DNA of 45,486 nucleotides from Acidobacteriota bacterium (GCA_020200135.1 JAIVJI010000001.1:1-45486); one strand, 5' to 3'; shown: positions 22,702 to 33,168, counted from the stretch's first letter. Notes: generated by a model not told the origin, from the letters alone. Translations and numbers: made by a program.

Positions 22702-22820
22702 ATGCGACTACTCGAAGGGAAAGTCGCCATCATCACGGGCGCGGCGCGCGGCATCGGCCGGGCGTGCCGCTGAGCGACTACGTCTCCGGGCAGGTGCTCG
22801 AAGTGACCGGCGGCCTCTGA
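22702..22820 (+). pseudogene. SDR gene remnant with large internal deletion
   Basis: ATG 22702, two bases after the ligase stop, opens a perfect SDR N-terminus (MRLLEGKVAIITGAARGIGRAC). The frame then hits TGA at 22771. In another frame, starting at about 22764, a perfect SDR C-terminus follows directly (PLSDYVSGQVLEVTGGL) and ends at TGA 22818-22820. About 39 residues of a roughly 250-residue enzyme remain, so around 600-650 bp of the middle is missing and the junction is out of frame. It is either a true deletion or an assembly error. Confidence 0.82.
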
Positions 22821-22855
22821 CGCGTGTAGACTGAACCCCGCACGGCCAAAATCCC

Positions 22856-23592
22856 ATGACCGACCACGAAACCATCAAGTTCGACATCTGCTGCGCCGCG
22901 CGCCTGCTCTACCGGCAGGGGCTGAGCGTCGCCAACGCCGGCCACCTGAGCGTCGCCACAGGCCCCGGCGAGATGCTCGTCAACCACTTCGGCCCGTCCT
23001 TCGCCACGCTCAGGCCCGAGAACGTCGTGCGCGTCAGCTTCGAGGGTCAGGTGCTCGACGGCGACGCCTACGTCAACGACACGATACGCCTGCACGGCAT
23101 CATCCACCGCGAGAACCCGCGCGCCGTCGCGGTCGCGCACACGCACCCGCCCTCGGTCGTCACGCTCTCGGCGCTGAGGGTCGTGCCCGAGGTCTACGAC
23201 CAGGAGAGCTGCCTGCTCGCCGACGACGTGGGCCTCGTCGATGACGACTACGAGGGGCTCGCCGCCGAGGAGGAGCGCGTGATGCCCATCGCGGACGCGC
23301 TGCGCGAGAAGCCGGTCGTCATCCTCCCCAACCACGGCGCAATCACCACGGGCGAGGTCATACAGGTCGCGATGCTGCGGATGATGCTGCTCGAAGGCAT
23401 GGCCGAGCGCCACCTCGCCGTCGCCCGCGCCGCGCGCGACCTCGGGCGCGAGCCGGTCGCCATCGCGCCGGCCGCCGCGCTCCGCGCCAAGGCCGAGATA
23501 GCGCGCATTCCCGTCCTGCCGCTGCTGTGGAAAGACCTGCTCATGCGGCTGCGCCAGACTGACCCCGACCTGTTCGAAGGGCGAGAAAATTG

Positions 23593-23593
<1 letters not shown>
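22856..23593 (+). CDS. class II aldolase/adducin-family protein
   Basis: The 245-residue protein shows the class II aldolase fold: SVANAGHLSVATGPGEML (phosphate/substrate loop), HGIIHRENPRAVAVAHTHPPSVV with the HxH zinc ligands, and ILPNHGAITTGEVIQVAMLRMMLLEG with the third His. Family members include fuculose and ribulose phosphate aldolases, epimerases and decarboxylases; many uncharacterised members sit in catabolic operons. Here it lies between the ligase/SDR genes and the FadN-like gene, and its stop overlaps the next start (TGATG at 23591-23595). The reaction in this pathway is not known. Confidence 0.82.
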
Positions 23594-26004
<2,411 letters not shown>

Positions 26005-26025
26005 ACTAAGGGGGGACGTGAGAGA

Positions 26026-26508
26026 ATGACGCGGACGGCCGAGGACGAGAAGACCGAAGACGGCGCGGAGCCGCGCCGGGCGCTGAGCGGGCTCGAATAC
26101 ATGCGCCAGCTCCTCTCGGGCGAGCGCGAGGCGTCGGGGATGGCGCGGCTGATGAACATGCGGCTCGTCGAGGTCGAAGAGGGGCGCGCGGTCTTCGCCG
26201 TCGCGCCGGACGAGCGCCACTACAACGGCCTCGGCATCGCGCACGGCGGGCTGGCGGCGACGCTGCTCGACTCGGCCCTCGGGTGCGCCATCAACACGGC
26301 GATGCCGGCGGGGCGTGTCTTCACGACGCTGGAGATGAAGATCAACTACGTCCGCCCGATGCGGCGCGAGACGGGCGAGGTCGTCTGCGAGGCGCGCGTG
26401 CTCCACGCCGGCTCGCGCGTCGCCACGGCCGAGGGGCGCGTCGTCGACGCCGCGGGCAAACTCTACGCGCACGGCACGGCGACCTGTATGCTGTTCCGCG
26501 CGCGCTGA
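26026..26508 (+). CDS. PaaI-family hotdog thioesterase
   Basis: The 160-residue protein has the hotdog signature ERHYNGLGIAHGGLAATLLDSALGCAINTAMPAG, with HGG followed by the LLD helix carrying the catalytic acid, then TTLEMKINYVRPM. It probably hydrolyses an aromatic or short acyl-CoA to release CoA trapped in dead-end intermediates. A paralogue with nearly the same core is encoded at 32653. A GGGGGGACGTGAGAGA purine-rich stretch precedes the ATG. It sits between FadN and the MaoC gene. Confidence 0.86.
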   Translation: MTRTAEDEKTEDGAEPRRALSGLEYMRQLLSGEREASGMARLMNMRLVEVEEGRAVFAVAPDERHYNGLGIAHGGLAATLLDSALGCAINTAMPAGRVFTTLEMKINYVRPMRRETGEVVCEARVLHAGSRVATAEGRVVDAAGKLYAHGTATCMLFRAR

Positions 26509-26537
26509 AAGACTTTGACGAAGCGGGGGCCTGAAGG

Positions 26538-26909
26538 ATGAAGGTCGGCGACGTGGTGGCGTGGGAGCGCACGTTCACGGAAGAGGACGTGCGCGACTTC
26601 GCGCGGCTCTCGGGCGACGAGGGCGAGCACCACCTGCGCCCGGACGAGGCGGGGCGGCTGATGGTGCACGGGCTGCTGACGGCGACGCTCCCGACGAAGA
26701 TAGGCGGCCAGCTCAATTTCATCGCGCGCCAGTTGACGTTCCGCTTCCGGCGCCCCGTCTTCGCCGGCGACACCGTGCGCTGCGAGGTGAAGATCGAGGG
26801 GCTGACCGACGCCGGGCCGTACACGCAGCTCCGGTCCTCGTGGGTCTGCCGCAACCAACACGGCAAAGAGGTGATGGCGGGCGAGGCCGAGGGCGTGGTT
26901 AGAATTTGA
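26538..26909 (+). CDS. MaoC-like (R)-enoyl-CoA hydratase
   Basis: The 123-residue single-hotdog protein has VAWERTFTEEDVRDFARLSGDEGEHH, which corresponds to the D-x4-H hydratase motif (Asp in SGD, His in EHH), and MVHGLLTATL after it. (R)-specific enoyl-CoA hydratases of this family interconvert trans-2-enoyl-CoA and (R)-3-hydroxyacyl-CoA. The stop TGA (26907-26909) sits at the edge of the ATTTGAA-rich repeat where the AT-rich island begins. Confidence 0.8.
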   Translation: MKVGDVVAWERTFTEEDVRDFARLSGDEGEHHLRPDEAGRLMVHGLLTATLPTKIGGQLNFIARQLTFRFRRPVFAGDTVRCEVKIEGLTDAGPYTQLRSSWVCRNQHGKEVMAGEAEGVVRI

Positions 26910-26910
26910 A

Positions 26911-26926
26911 ATTTGAAATTGCAGAG
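26911..26926. repeat. left imperfect direct repeat of AT-rich island
   Basis: ATTTGAAATTGCAGAG here is repeated as ATTTGAAATTCAGAG at 29192-29206, in the same orientation, on the far side of the AT-rich island. The left copy is preceded by a further ATTTGAA unit. The two differ by one base. It may be a target duplication or recombination site of the inserted segment. Confidence 0.6.
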
Positions 26927-27022
26927 TACTTCGTTGATCTGTGCCGTGTGTGTCTTGCTCCGCAGGCGTTCGCCGAAGCGCGATTTAATCATGCTGAATG
27001 TTGATTCGACGTTCCTTACGGT
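26921..27022 (-). pseudogene. transposase C-terminal fragment (DDE IS, IS5/IS1182-like)
   Basis: Read on the minus strand, about 34 residues give NVESTFSMIKSRFGERLRSK followed by THTAQINEVLC. This is the well-known C-terminal block of DDE transposases (V-E-S-x-F-S-M-I-K-x-K-F-G ... R-S-K-T ... Q-x-N-E-V-L-C-K). A stop (27025-27023) precedes it, so the N-terminal part is gone. The block is broken off just after NEVLC, exactly at the left direct repeat. It is a scar of an insertion sequence at the edge of the island. The exact IS family is uncertain. Confidence 0.72.
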
Positions 27023-27069
27023 TCATCCGCAGAGCTTACAAAATCCGGCTTCTCAGACACCCTCTAGTT

Positions 27070-27537
27070 CTATGGATGCCGTCCAAAGTAAAAAGTCTCG
27101 TTAGACGGGTCAAGCGCAAAGCGCATTCGCTCAAGACAACCATGTAAGCCTAAAAAGGATATGGGTAAGAAATTTGCAGGTAGGTTCTGACCGGTATCAG
27201 GGACGAAAGCAGTTGCCTGAAAGTCTAGACCATTACCCTCTTGAGCATGAAGAATAAGATTTGCGCGGTGAACGCGCCCCCGTAACGGCACCCCCTGAAT
27301 GCGGATAGTTGTCGCTTCAAGAGCATCCTCCGGGTCAAGCCAAAGGCGCTCTGCCAAATCAGGCGAACAGACTAAGTATGGCGCACCCGTATCAAGTACG
27401 GCCGCCTCTTGCTCACCTTCTATCTCTATCTCGATCATGACCCGCGGCGTTATGTCATCCCTTCCGGGTATAGGGGTGTAAGAATAGCGCAATGCGCCTG
27501 TTGCGAAAGAGTCTCCGTTGGTGAAGTTCAGGAGCAT
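27070..27537 (-). CDS. retropepsin-like (clan AA) aspartic protease
   Basis: The 155-residue protein has a single retropepsin-like domain. The catalytic triad is DTGA (Asp49-Thr-Gly-Ala, in AAVLDTGAPYLVC), and the second hydrophobic-Gly element is in LPISFLGLHG near residue 130. Retropepsins act as dimers, so one domain is enough. There is no signal peptide or membrane segment. It is directly coupled to the DUF5678 gene (stop TAG then ATG with no gap, at 27540/27537). Base use is AT-rich compared with the flanks. The target protein is unknown; the upstream operon partners are candidates. Confidence 0.78.
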   Translation of the reverse strand: MLLNFTNGDSFATGALRYSYTPIPGRDDITPRVMIEIEIEGEQEAAVLDTGAPYLVCSPDLAERLWLDPEDALEATTIRIQGVPLRGRVHRANLILHAQEGNGLDFQATAFVPDTGQNLPANFLPISFLGLHGCLERMRFALDPSNETFYFGRHP

Positions 27538-28320
27538 CTAGTAAGTTCTTGTTACTAAGATACCGGTGCCTTTCGTACTTCCGATTTTGGCTACCAACTC
27601 TTTTTGTGAATCCGCCGTCCCTAGCAACTCTCCATCTCTGAGTGCAACCCATTTACCCTTATACTTTTCGCTGTATATCCGTAGCCATTCCAGATTAGCG
27701 CCACGCTTAGGGTTTGCTGGCACTTCAGCAGAATTGATTTGAGGCGGCGCGAGTACGTGCGCATACTTTTGGAGTTCTACATTGTGGGGGTGAAGCCTTG
27801 CCCCATCCGCCGAAAGACGGCGAGCCGCTAGGTGAGCGCCAGCCTCTAGCGCCAACCGGATGATACGAATAAAATCTGTAGCTGACTTGTTCTTCAACTC
27901 ATACTCTTTAAGCGCGTCTAAAAAGGCAGCCTCATTCCCTGTTCTTGCAGCCGCCTCTAAGCGGGGTATTATCTTACGCTGCCGAAGTTGTGCGCTTTTG
28001 GCCGAGATCACCTCGGCAGTGTGCCTACAGGTTGCCCGCACACGGCGGAAGGCAACTTCGCGTTCATCGTGAGTCTGAGGGTAAGGCGCATATGCAATAT
28101 CTTGAAGCAAACGGTAAAAACAGACCCCCGCAAGAATATTACGGGCCGCCCGCTCAATTGTTTGGGGGTCTAATGCGGGCGCACTTGGCGGCCGGTATCC
28201 GCTGTAGTGCGACACCAGACACCCCTGCCTATCTAGCAAATCGGTCATTAGGCCCCGATGCTTAGACACAATTGGATAATCGTCCCAATCAATCTCTCTA
28301 TTGGTTGTTTGCTGCGTCAT
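27538..28320 (-). CDS. DUF5678-containing protein
   Basis: The 260-residue protein has a helical N-terminal part (residues about 50-190, rich in Arg/Ala/Leu, with ALKEYELKNKSATDFIRIIR) and a C-terminal DUF5678 module: WLRIYSEKYKGKWVALRDGE followed by LLGTADSQKELVAKIGSTKGTGILVTRTY. DUF5678 modules are short domains of unknown function that are often encoded beside retropepsin-like proteases, as here. Its start overlaps the upstream unknown gene by 23 bp and its stop abuts the protease ATG, so the three are one operon. It carries no signal peptide. The function is unknown. Confidence 0.75.
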   Translation of the reverse strand: MTQQTTNREIDWDDYPIVSKHRGLMTDLLDRQGCLVSHYSGYRPPSAPALDPQTIERAARNILAGVCFYRLLQDIAYAPYPQTHDEREVAFRRVRATCRHTAEVISAKSAQLRQRKIIPRLEAAARTGNEAAFLDALKEYELKNKSATDFIRIIRLALEAGAHLAARRLSADGARLHPHNVELQKYAHVLAPPQINSAEVPANPKRGANLEWLRIYSEKYKGKWVALRDGELLGTADSQKELVAKIGSTKGTGILVTRTY

Positions 28321-28963
28321 CTGTATCCCGCCTCTTCACGAACGCATCTACTGAAGGGGATAATCTTTCTAATTCTGTGTCAAGGTTAAAGCCTTTCAAA
28401 TTCGTCGCAGTTGTAGTCGTGATAAAGAGGTACGTCGCGCCCTTAGGGGTAGTCTGTATCGTTGCCGTTGCGATTTCTTGCTCCTTAGGAAGTAGAAGTG
28501 AAATCCCCATAACTAAAGAGCCAGCCAGTACCTTTTCAGAAGTAACTAGTGGAAACGGCAAGGTGATGGCGGGCGTGAAGGACTCATCGAATATATATGC
28601 CGCGTGCAAATGCGCCTCTATCATGTCGCCCTTGAAAAATCTACTAAGCCATTCGGCGCAGTCATACACATTAGGTAGCCGCTTGTTCTCCGACTCAACC
28701 TCCATTGTAGAGTTATGAAACCTAAGTTCTACCGAGCCCTCACCCCCCTTATTCAGCCTGACCGTTAAGTGAGCGTGGGGCTTAAGAGGCTCAGCGCTGA
28801 TACCGAACGAGAGCGTCACTTCCGTGTTACCATCCTCGTCAACCGTGAATTCGTCAGGGTTTAGCTCTCTGGCAGTCTCCAAAAAAGCAGCTTCATCTAG
28901 GGCTTCACGCGCGAACTTAGAATTCAATTCCAACATATCGCACTGGAAGTCATCCATGCTCAT
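28298..28963 (-). CDS. unknown protein, first gene of AT-rich operon
   Basis: The 221-residue product is taken from ATG 28963, which has TTAAGG 6 nt upstream. A TTG at 28996 would extend it by 11 residues. I do not recognise the family. Visible features are an acidic N-terminal half (ARELNPDEFTVDEDGNTEVTLSF), alternating beta-strand-like segments (HLTVRLNKGGEGSVELRFHNSTMEVES), and a hydrophobic stretch AITLPFPLVTSEKVLAGSLVMGISLLL that might be a buried strand-helix or a weak membrane segment. It overlaps the DUF5678 gene by 23 bp. Codon use is AT-richer than that of the surrounding genes. Confidence 0.65.
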   Translation of the reverse strand: MSMDDFQCDMLELNSKFAREALDEAAFLETARELNPDEFTVDEDGNTEVTLSFGISAEPLKPHAHLTVRLNKGGEGSVELRFHNSTMEVESENKRLPNVYDCAEWLSRFFKGDMIEAHLHAAYIFDESFTPAITLPFPLVTSEKVLAGSLVMGISLLLPKEQEIATATIQTTPKGATYLFITTTTATNLKGFNLDTELERLSPSVDAFVKRRDTDDAANNQ

Positions 28964-29026
28964 TGGTAGCCTTAAGTCCTTTCGCCGGGCAAACAAATAG
29001 CGAACGGGTACACGCCCGCGAGGATT

Positions 29027-29032
29027 ATTATA
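29027..29032 (-). promoter_or_regulatory. putative -10 box of the island operon
   Basis: On the minus strand this reads TATAAT, a perfect -10 box, about 60 bp before the ATG of the first island gene. The bases 17 bp upstream do not make a good -35, so the call is tentative. Confidence 0.35.
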
Positions 29033-29130
29033 TAAGAGGCGGGAAGGATACAGGAAGATGCCGCGTGCGTCACGAAAATTCGACGTGGTGGGTAAATTGT
29101 GGGCTAAACTGGCTTTGCGAGCGAGCCAGA

Positions 29131-29180
29131 CTTTTGTAACAGCGGGACTACTTTTGAAACAGAACGGCCTTTTGTAAAAA
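29131..29180 (+). repeat. three iterated CTTTTG(T/A)AA units
   Basis: CTTTTGTAACAG (29131), CTTTTGAAACAG (29151) and CTTTTGTAAAAA (29169) recur with 20- and 18-bp steps, roughly two helical turns, between the island operon promoter and the right direct repeat. The spacing would suit protein binding on one DNA face or iterons of a mobile element. Confidence 0.5.
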
Positions 29181-29191
29181 AGCCATTTCAG

Positions 29192-29206
29192 ATTTGAAAT
29201 TCAGAG
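29192..29206. repeat. right imperfect direct repeat of AT-rich island
   Basis: ATTTGAAATTCAGAG matches the left copy at 26911-26926 except for one missing base. The thiolase gene begins 23 nt further on, so the repeat marks the return to high-GC operon sequence. Confidence 0.6.
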
Positions 29207-29228
29207 CAGACGGCGGGGAAGAGTTTTT

Positions 29229-30413
29229 ATGAGGGAAGCAGTTATCGTGGCCGGCGTGCGGACGGCGGTCGGGAAGGCGCCGCGCGGGAGCCTGCGCACG
29301 GTGAGGCCGGACGACATGGCGGCGGCCGTCATCGAGGATTTGCTGCGGCGCGTGCCGGGGCTCCCGCCCGAAACGATTGACGACGTGGTCATGGGCTGCG
29401 CCACGCCCGAGGGCGAGTCGGGGACGAACGTCGCGCGCATCGCCGCGCTGAGGGCGGGGCTCCCGCACGAGGTGCCGGCGGTGACGGTCAACCGCTTCTG
29501 CTCGTCGGGGTCGCAGACCATCGCGCAGGCGGCCGCCTCCATCATGTCGGGGATGGCCGAGTGCGTCATCGCGGGCGGGACGGAGTCGATGTCGATGCTG
29601 CGCGGCAACACCAAGTTCCGCCCCAACCCGCACCTCGTCGAGCACCGCCCCGGCGTCTACCTCTCGATGGGGCTGACGGCCGAGAACGTCTCGCGCCAGT
29701 ACAACGTCACGCGCGAGGAGGCGGACGCCTTCTCCTACCGCAGCCACCGCCGCGCGCTCGCCGCGATTGAGGAAGGTAAGTTGAAGGACGACGGCATCGT
29801 CCCGCTCGAAGTCGAAGTCCGCGAGGTCGGAGAGGGCGGCGCGGTCAGAGAGAGGCGCCTCACGTTCGACACGGACGAGGGGCCGCGCCCCGACACGACG
29901 CCCGAGGGGCTCGCCAAGCTGCGCCCCGTCTTCCACGTCAAGGGGACGGTGACGGCCGGCAACTCCAGCCAGACCTCGGACGGCGCGGCGGCCGTCGTCG
30001 TGATGTCGCGCGAGCGGGCCGAGGGGCTGGGGCTGAGGCCGCTGGCGCGCTTCGTCTCGTACGCGGTGGGCGGCGTGCCGCCCGAGATCATGGGGATGGG
30101 GCCGGTGGTGGCCGTGCCGAAGGCGCTGAAGCTCGCGGGGCTCAAGCTCGAAGACATCGACCTCGTCGAGCTGAACGAGGCGTTCGCCTGCCAGGCCATC
30201 GCGGTGATGCGCGAGCTGGGGATGGACGACGAGCGCGTGAACGTCAACGGCGGCGCGGTCGCGCTCGGCCACCCGCTCGGCGCGTCGGGCGCGAAGCTGA
30301 CCGTGCAGCTTCTGGGGGAGATGCGGCGGCGCCGGTCGCGCTACGGCCTGGTGACGATGTGCGTCGGCGGCGGGCAGGGCGCGGCGACCGTCTTCGAGAA
30401 CCTTCAGACCTGA
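29229..30413 (+). CDS. fadA: acetyl-CoA acyltransferase (thiolase)
   Basis: The 394-residue thiolase performs the last beta-oxidation step, cleaving 3-ketoacyl-CoA with CoA. Active-site Cys91 is in [15 protein letters not shown]; the second half has [30 protein letters not shown] with the catalytic His, and [14 protein letters not shown] with the second Cys. It is the natural partner of the FadN-type enzyme encoded at 23593. The AT-rich island separates it from the other catabolic genes, which would otherwise run on without a break. Confidence 0.93.
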   Translation: MREAVIVAGVRTAVGKAPRGSLRTVRPDDMAAAVIEDLLRRVPGLPPETIDDVVMGCATPEGESGTNVARIAALRAGLPHEVPAVTVNRFCSSGSQTIAQAAASIMSGMAECVIAGGTESMSMLRGNTKFRPNPHLVEHRPGVYLSMGLTAENVSRQYNVTREEADAFSYRSHRRALAAIEEGKLKDDGIVPLEVEVREVGEGGAVRERRLTFDTDEGPRPDTTPEGLAKLRPVFHVKGTVTAGNSSQTSDGAAAVVVMSRERAEGLGLRPLARFVSYAVGGVPPEIMGMGPVVAVPKALKLAGLKLEDIDLVELNEAFACQAIAVMRELGMDDERVNVNGGAVALGHPLGASGAKLTVQLLGEMRRRRSRYGLVTMCVGGGQGAATVFENLQT

Positions 30414-30448
30414 GCGCGACGGGGCGCCCGAGAGGAGTCGTGGGACGG

Positions 30449-31672
30449 ATGAGCGTTGAAGACCCTTACTTCGGCTTTCAGGTCTCGGGGCGCGCGAAGC
30501 ACATCTACCGGCGGCTCCGCGAGTTCATGGCGGAGCACGTCTACCCGAACGAGCGGAAGTTTCACGAGCAGGTGGAGGCGGGCGAGCGCTGGCAGCCCGT
30601 CCCCCTGGTGGAGGAGTTGAAGGCGAAGGCGCGCGCCGAAGGGCTCTGGAACCTCTTCCTGCCCGAGAGCGAGTACGGCGCCGGGCTGACGAACCTTGAG
30701 TACGCGCCGATGGCCGAAGTGATGGGGCGCTCGGCGCACTTCGCGCCCGAGGTCTTCAACTGCTCCGCGCCGGACACGGGCAACATGGAGGTGCTCGTCC
30801 GCTACGGCTCCCCGGAGCAGAGGGAGCGCTGGCTGCGTCCGCTGCTCGCGGGCGAGATTCGCTCGTGCTTCGCGATGACCGAGCCCGAGGTGGCCTCGTC
30901 CGACGCGACCAACATCCGGGCGAGCATCACACGCGACGGCGGCGAGTACGTCCTGAACGGCCGCAAGTGGTGGACGAGCGGCGCGGGCGACCCCCGGTGC
31001 AAGGTCGCCATCTTCATGGGCAAGACCGACCCCGAAGCGCCGCCGCACCGACAGCAGTCGATGATCCTCATCCCGATGGACGCCGAGGGCGTGCGCGTCC
31101 GCAGGATGCTCACGGTCTACGGCTACGACCACGCGCCGCACGGCCACGCCGAGGTGACGTTCGAGAACGTGCGCGTGCCCGCGTCGAACATCCTTTTGGG
31201 CGAGGGGCGCGGCTTCGAGATAGCGCAGGGGCGTCTGGGGCCGGGGCGGATACACCACTGCATGCGCCTCATCGGGATGGCCGAGCGCGCGCTCGAAGCG
31301 ATGTGCCGGCGCGCCGCCTCGCGCGTGGCCTTCGGCCGGCCGCTGGCGACGCAGGGGACGATTCGCGCCGACATCGCGCGCTCGCGGATAGAGATAGAGC
31401 AGGCGCGCCTGCTGACTTTGAAGGCGGCGCTGATGATGGACACGGTCGGGAACAAGGCGGCGCGCGGGGAGATCGCGATGATAAAAGTGGTGGCGCCCAG
31501 CCTGGCGCTGCGCGTCATCGACCGCGCGGTGCAGGCGCACGGCGGCGCGGGCGTCTCGGAGGACTTCCCGCTCGCCTCGATGTGGGCCAACGCGCGCACG
31601 CTCCGCCTCGCCGACGGCCCCGACGAAGTCCACCTCGAATCGCTCGCGCGGATGGAGCTGAAGGGGTACTAG
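30449..31672 (+). CDS. acyl-CoA dehydrogenase, ACAD10/11-like
   Basis: The 407-residue dehydrogenase has the ACAD10/ACAD11 features [57 protein letters not shown] and [22 protein letters not shown]. The usual catalytic Glu (YEGT) is replaced by Asp (LADGPDEVH). Known members (human ACAD11, Pseudomonas LvaC) act on phosphorylated 4-hydroxyacyl-CoA made by a linked kinase. Such a kinase is encoded 1.5 kb downstream at 33165. ATG 30449 is the likely start. MaoC, DinB and thioesterase genes follow closely. Confidence 0.9.
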   Translation: MSVEDPYFGFQVSGRAKHIYRRLREFMAEHVYPNERKFHEQVEAGERWQPVPLVEELKAKARAEGLWNLFLPESEYGAGLTNLEYAPMAEVMGRSAHFAPEVFNCSAPDTGNMEVLVRYGSPEQRERWLRPLLAGEIRSCFAMTEPEVASSDATNIRASITRDGGEYVLNGRKWWTSGAGDPRCKVAIFMGKTDPEAPPHRQQSMILIPMDAEGVRVRRMLTVYGYDHAPHGHAEVTFENVRVPASNILLGEGRGFEIAQGRLGPGRIHHCMRLIGMAERALEAMCRRAASRVAFGRPLATQGTIRADIARSRIEIEQARLLTLKAALMMDTVGNKAARGEIAMIKVVAPSLALRVIDRAVQAHGGAGVSEDFPLASMWANARTLRLADGPDEVHLESLARMELKGY

Positions 31673-31676
31673 CCGC

Positions 31677-32132
31677 ATGACTGAGATCGAAGGCGTGGAG
31701 AAGCTCGGGCTTCTGGTCGGGCAGGAGGCGGGCTTAAGCGAGTGGGTCGGGGTGTCGCAGGAGCGCATCCACAGTTTCGCCGAGGCGACCGAAGACCGCC
31801 AGTGGATTCACACCGACCCGGAGCGCGCGGCGCGCGAGTCGCCCTTCCGTGTGACCGTCGCGCACGGCTTCCTGACGCTCTCGCTCTTGAGCGAGATGGG
31901 GCGGACGGCCGTCGCGGTCGGCGGGGTGAGGATGGGAATCAACTACGGGCTGAACCGCGTGCGCTTCGTCGCGCCCGTCCCCTCGGGGTCGCGCGTGCGC
32001 GGGCGCTTCAAGCTCGCGGCGCTCGAAGAGATTAAGGGCGGCGTGCAGGCGACGTGGGACGTGACGGTCGAGCGCGAGGGCGGCGGCAAGCCTTGCTGTA
32101 CGGCCGTGTGGCTGGTGCGCTACTACGTCTGA
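31677..32132 (+). CDS. MaoC-family dehydratase/hydratase
   Basis: The 151-residue hotdog protein has the hydratase motif (ERIHSFAEATEDRQWIHTDPERA, Asp and His in the D-x4-H order) followed by FRVTVAHGFLTLSLLSEM, the NodN/MaoC pattern. It starts 4 nt after the ACAD11-like gene stop. It could hydrate the enoyl-CoA released by the upstream dehydrogenase. It is a second hydratase in the block, besides the MaoC at 26538 and the crotonase domain of the FadN-type protein. Confidence 0.85.
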   Translation: MTEIEGVEKLGLLVGQEAGLSEWVGVSQERIHSFAEATEDRQWIHTDPERAARESPFRVTVAHGFLTLSLLSEMGRTAVAVGGVRMGINYGLNRVRFVAPVPSGSRVRGRFKLAALEEIKGGVQATWDVTVEREGGGKPCCTAVWLVRYYV

Positions 32133-32179
32133 AGCGCGGCCGAGTTCGGGCGCGGGCCGGAGGGTTTGCGGGAGGTGGC

Positions 32180-32656
32180 ATGGGCGAAGTCGCACGGATA
32201 GGCAGTCAGCTCAAGCGGGCGATGGAGGGCGGGGCGTGGCACGGGCCGGCGCTGCTCGAACTCCTCGCCGACGTGTCGGCCGAGCGCGCCGCCGCAAGGC
32301 CGGTTCCCGGCGCGCACGGCATCTGGGAGATAGTGCTGCACATCGCGGCGTGGCAGAATTTTGCGGCCGGCGCGGTCGAAGGAGGGGCGATGCCGGTTGA
32401 CCTCGCGGACGGAGCGAACTGGCCGCCGGTCGCGGACGCGTCCCGTGAGGCGTGGCGCGGGACGGTCGCGGAGGTCGGCGCGGCCGGCAAGCGCCTGCGC
32501 GACGCGCTTCGCAGGTTCTCGGACGAAGACCTTGAGAGGACAGTCCCCGGCCGCGAGTACAACTTCTACTTCCTGCTTCACGGCGTCGCCCAGCACGGAC
32601 TCTACCACGCGGGGCAGGTCGCCCTGCTGAAGAAGGCCCCGGCGGAAAACTTATGA
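32180..32656 (+). CDS. DinB-family protein
   Basis: The 158-residue protein is of DinB/YfiT type: a four-helix bundle with metal-binding His at EIVLHIAAWQNF and in the C-terminal LLHGVAQHGLYHAGQVALLKK (the H-xx-Y-H-x-x-Q motif). Family members include thiol-dependent (mycothiol/bacillithiol) transferases and uncharacterised proteins. ATG 32180 follows GGGAGG. The stop overlaps the thioesterase start by ATGA, so it is an internal operon gene, but its part in acyl-CoA metabolism is unknown. Confidence 0.82.
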   Translation: MGEVARIGSQLKRAMEGGAWHGPALLELLADVSAERAAARPVPGAHGIWEIVLHIAAWQNFAAGAVEGGAMPVDLADGANWPPVADASREAWRGTVAEVGAAGKRLRDALRRFSDEDLERTVPGREYNFYFLLHGVAQHGLYHAGQVALLKKAPAENL

Positions 32657-33168
32657 GCGGCACTTCCGAAGACGCGTCGCGCACGCGCACCTTCACTTGG
32701 GACGACCCGCGCGCGCTGGCCGAGGCGGCGCGCGGCCTGTCGGGGATAGAGTTTCTGCGCAAGGTCGCCTCGGGCGAGCTGCCGCGCCCGCCCATCAGCG
32801 CGCTGATGAACTTCGGGCTGGCGGAGCTCGCGGAGGGGCGCGCGGTCTTCACGGTCGAGCCGGCCGAGTACCACTACAACCCCATCGGCGTCGTCCACGG
32901 CGGGCTGGCGGCGACGCTGCTCGACTCGGCGATGGGGTGCGCGGTGCATTCGACCCTGCCGGCGGGCGCCGGCTACACGACGCTCGAGGTGAAGGTCAAT
33001 TTCGTGCGGCCGCTGACGGCCGAGACCGGCGTGGTGCGCTGCGAGGCCGAGGTCATACACGTCGGCGGCCGCACCGCGACCGCCGAGGGCAAGGTGCTCG
33101 ACGCCGCGGGGAAGCTCTACGCGCACGCCACCACGACCTGCATCATCTTTCGCACGGAACGCGGATGA
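32653..33168 (+). CDS. PaaI-family hotdog thioesterase (second copy)
   Basis: The 171-residue protein has YHYNPIGVVHGGLAATLLDSAMGCAVHSTLPAG and TTLEVKVNFVRPLTAETG. This core is almost the same as that of the thioesterase at 26026, including HGGLAATLLDSA. The N-terminal GLSGIEFLRKVASGELPRPPI also matches LSGLEYMRQLLSGE in the paralogue. It overlaps the genes on both sides by 4 bp (ATGA at 32653 and 33165). It probably clears aberrant acyl-CoAs. It arose by duplication of the other gene or of a common ancestor. Confidence 0.86.
   Translation: MSGTSEDASRTRTFTWDDPRALAEAARGLSGIEFLRKVASGELPRPPISALMNFGLAELAEGRAVFTVEPAEYHYNPIGVVHGGLAATLLDSAMGCAVHSTLPAGAGYTTLEVKVNFVRPLTAETGVVRCEAEVIHVGGRTATAEGKVLDAAGKLYAHATTTCIIFRTERG

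Noticed and set aside
26913..27104. Short plus-strand gene at the island's left edge
   Set aside because: The opposite strand here encodes a recognisable transposase fragment. The plus-strand frame has no ribosome site and no similarity.
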